DNA from: Clostridium sp.
Lineage (GTDB): Bacteria > Bacillota > Clostridia > Clostridiales > Clostridiaceae
Direction of reading: 5' to 3'
DNA: 42,568 nucleotides
Assembly (NCBI GenBank): GCA_022785265.1
Contig: JALFQD010000104.1
Location: 1-42,568, forward strand
Numbering within the stretch: the stretch's first letter is position 1; every line of letters starts with the position of its first letter. Under the pieces are notes generated by a model. It searched no databases, was not told the origin of the DNA, and was given only the letters and a program-made list of their open reading frames with translations. Positions 41,577 through 42,568 of this stretch are shown here, piece after piece. Position numbers and translations under genes: made by a program.

Positions 41577-41647
41577 TCCCTCGTCATATAAAAGTTAATA
41601 TGTCAGTCTTCAAAACTGAACATCGGGTGGCAGGATCTCGCGAGGGA
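41577..41647 (+). tRNA. Suppressor tRNA with UCA anticodon (probable tRNA-Trp)
   Basis: 71 bases plus discriminator G. Acceptor TCCCTCG/CGAGGGA; D arm ATAT-AAAAGTTA-ATAT; anticodon arm TCAGT-CTTCAAA-ACTGA, anticodon TCA, reading UGA; variable ACAT; T arm CGGGT-GGCAGGA-TCTCG with a T-T mismatch. Arm lengths are canonical, but the D loop lacks GG and the T loop lacks TTC. Loop CTTCAAA and G73 fit tRNA-Trp; a 7-bp acceptor and short variable arm speak against selenocysteine. Confidence 0.8.
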
Positions 41648-41693
41648 GCAAATATGTGATTTTCAATTAATTGTATTAATTTAATGAATTACT

Positions 41694-41728
41694 AATCCTC
41701 CTAGAATATCTAGGAGGATTTTTTATTT
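41694..41728 (+). terminator. Rho-independent terminator before a start codon
   Basis: AATCCTCCTAGA/TCTAGGAGGATT perfect 12-bp stem with three-base loop and T6, ending about eight bases before ATG 41736. The arrangement repeats that at 25081-25126. Confidence 0.85.
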
Positions 41729-41735
41729 TTTTATT

Positions 41736-41933
41736 ATGAAACCACTTAAAAATGAAGTAGTTCGTATTAAAGATTTATGTTATTCTTTAATAGAATATGA
41801 AGGTTGTAATGGTTGTGATTTTAATATAATAGGAAAAGATTGTTGTAAATTAAATTCACCATTTACGTGTTTAATGATTTATAATTCTATGCATATTCCA
41901 ATTGTTTTTAGAAAATATGATTCCATTATATAA
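41736..41933 (+). CDS. Small Cys-rich family protein (KYDS/MIPL subgroup)
   Basis: 65 aa. MKPLKNEVVRIKDLCYSL, GCNGCDFNIIGKDCC and PFTCLMIYN, ending FRKYDSII. First of five tandem copies whose C-terminal KYDS codons overlap the start of the next copy. Confidence 0.65.
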   Translation: MKPLKNEVVRIKDLCYSLIEYEGCNGCDFNIIGKDCCKLNSPFTCLMIYNSMHIPIVFRKYDSII

Positions 41934-42099
41934 TGAACAAATACTATATAAATCTAGATTATATTCTTTTAAAAAAGATCTTAGTTTTAATAGATGTTTT
42001 TATTGTCCTTTTTATCAAATTGATTGTAAAATAATAAATACTGATAGTTGGTTTTGCTGTAATGCAATTATATCTGGAAAATATGCTACCATTAATTAA
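41917..42099 (+). CDS. Small Cys-rich family protein (tandem copy 2)
   Basis: 60 aa from ATG 41917. MIPLYNEQILYKSRLYSF, RCFYCPFYQIDCK, SWFCCNA, ending GKYATIN. Overlaps the previous gene by 17 bases. The start is chosen by alignment with its paralogs. Confidence 0.63.
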   Translation: MIPLYNEQILYKSRLYSFKKDLSFNRCFYCPFYQIDCKIINTDSWFCCNAIISGKYATIN

Positions 42100-42268
42100 T
42101 GAAGTTATTTTATATAAATCTGAATTTTATAGATTTGTTATAGGTAGTGATATATGCACTCGTTGTAAAATGTTTAGTTTTGAACCGAATCTTATTTGTT
42201 ATATAGCTAATTCACCGTGGAGGTGTCAAAATAAAAGATTTCTTGGAAAATATGACTCCGTTATTTAA
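42083..42268 (+). CDS. Small Cys-rich family protein (tandem copy 3)
   Basis: 61 aa from ATG 42083. MLPLINEVILYKSEFYRF, ICTRCKMFSFEPNLICY, WRCQNKRF, ending GKYDSVI. 17-base overlap on both sides. Confidence 0.63.
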   Translation: MLPLINEVILYKSEFYRFVIGSDICTRCKMFSFEPNLICYIANSPWRCQNKRFLGKYDSVI

Positions 42269-42473
42269 TGAAATTGTTATTTTTAAATCTGAAAAGTTTA
42301 GATTTAAAAAGTCTAAAAAGAAAAAAGATTTAGAATTTTGTAAATCTTGTAAATTTTATTCGCATGGACGTTTATTTTATTGCCATCTACATGAATATGA
42401 CAAATCTTATAATTGGAATTGTGGAATATTAGGGAAAAAAGCATTAAGTGGTTTTTATGATTCCTATGTTTAA
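42252..42473 (+). CDS. Small Cys-rich family protein (tandem copy 4)
   Basis: 73 aa from ATG 42252. MTPLFNEIVIFKSEKFRF, a Lys-rich insert, FCKSCKFYSHGRLFYC, WNCGILGKK, ending FYDSYV. The longest of the tandem set. Confidence 0.63.
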   Translation: MTPLFNEIVIFKSEKFRFKKSKKKKDLEFCKSCKFYSHGRLFYCHLHEYDKSYNWNCGILGKKALSGFYDSYV

Positions 42474-42568
42474 TGAAATTATTTTATGTAAGTCTCAATA
42501 TTTTATTTTTAAACCTAGAGGTTATGAGGTAAAATGTCGAAATTGTCCAATAGGATTTCCTAATTGTG
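42457..42568 (+). CDS. Small Cys-rich family protein (tandem copy 5, 3' truncated by window)
   Basis: 37 codons visible: MIPMFNEIILCKSQYFIF, then KCRNCPIGFPNC. Continues beyond the window. Starts with the same 17-base overlap. Confidence 0.6.
   Translation, partial: MIPMFNEIILCKSQYFIFKPRGYEVKCRNCPIGFPNC

Noticed and set aside
41577..41647. Selenocysteine tRNA
   Set aside because: The anticodon UCA would fit, but the 7-bp acceptor, 4-base variable region and the many TGA codons at Trp positions point to tRNA-Trp-type suppression. No SECIS-type elements were sought systematically.

Overview
The window is part of a low-GC tailed-phage genome that very probably infects Bacteroidota and probably belongs to the crAss-like phages (Crassvirales). 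The evidence is Bacteroidota-type promoters (TTTG, 20 bp, TAnnTTTG) ahead of late operons, many small gut-phage early proteins, a tRNA set that reads A/T-ending codons, a GIY-YIG endonuclease, group I introns and a stop-codon-recoded late block. The assignment is inferred from gene families and layout; no search was run. No terminase, portal or capsid gene lies in the window, so only one edge of the late block is visible.

The main theme is a split genetic code. From 1 to 13961, and on the minus-strand island 19281-21811, genes read correctly only if TGA means Trp; I count more than fifty in-frame TGA codons, while TAA and TAG still stop. Most plus-strand early genes use TGG for Trp, and several seem to use TGA as a real stop in ATGA overlaps. 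A tRNA with a UCA anticodon at 41577-41647 is the obvious suppressor. Two or three plus-strand genes (35813, 36501, perhaps 39291) also carry one in-frame TGA.

Layout. 1-1704 (+): an HExxH protein (partial), a putative virion protein with a tandem repeat and a second HExxH protein. 1735-13961 (-): late genes including a small membrane protein, structural-type proteins, a 1221-aa tail-fibre-like protein, three peptidoglycan hydrolases in a row, an ADP-ribosyltransferase-like protein and a third HExxH protein; the last two share a C-terminal tag. 14294-18513 (+): comparatively GC-rich early genes mixed with tRNA-Leu(UAA), Gln(UUG), Ile(UAU) and Lys(UUU). The Leu and Lys genes carry related group I introns at the same anticodon-loop position. 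Two further stretches look like structured RNAs. 19281-21811: a GIY-YIG endonuclease and two RepL-like winged-helix proteins, each RepL gene with its own upstream iteron array (22 bp x4 and 20 bp x3), which looks like a plasmid-type replication and control module. 22042-42568 (+): a long array of small early genes, two PcfJ-like proteins, about twenty copies of a small Cys-rich family, a Bacteroides-like cassette with Shine-Dalgarno sites (32840-37136), tRNA-Glu(UUC), a calcineurin-like phosphoesterase, an IMPDH/GMP-reductase-like enzyme, a secreted protein and the suppressor tRNA.

A plausible reading, which is inference: early genes are translated in the host code; suppressor tRNA then accumulates and releases translation of the TGA-containing late, lysis and replication-control genes. 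Coordinates of recoded genes were assembled by hand by reading through TGA.
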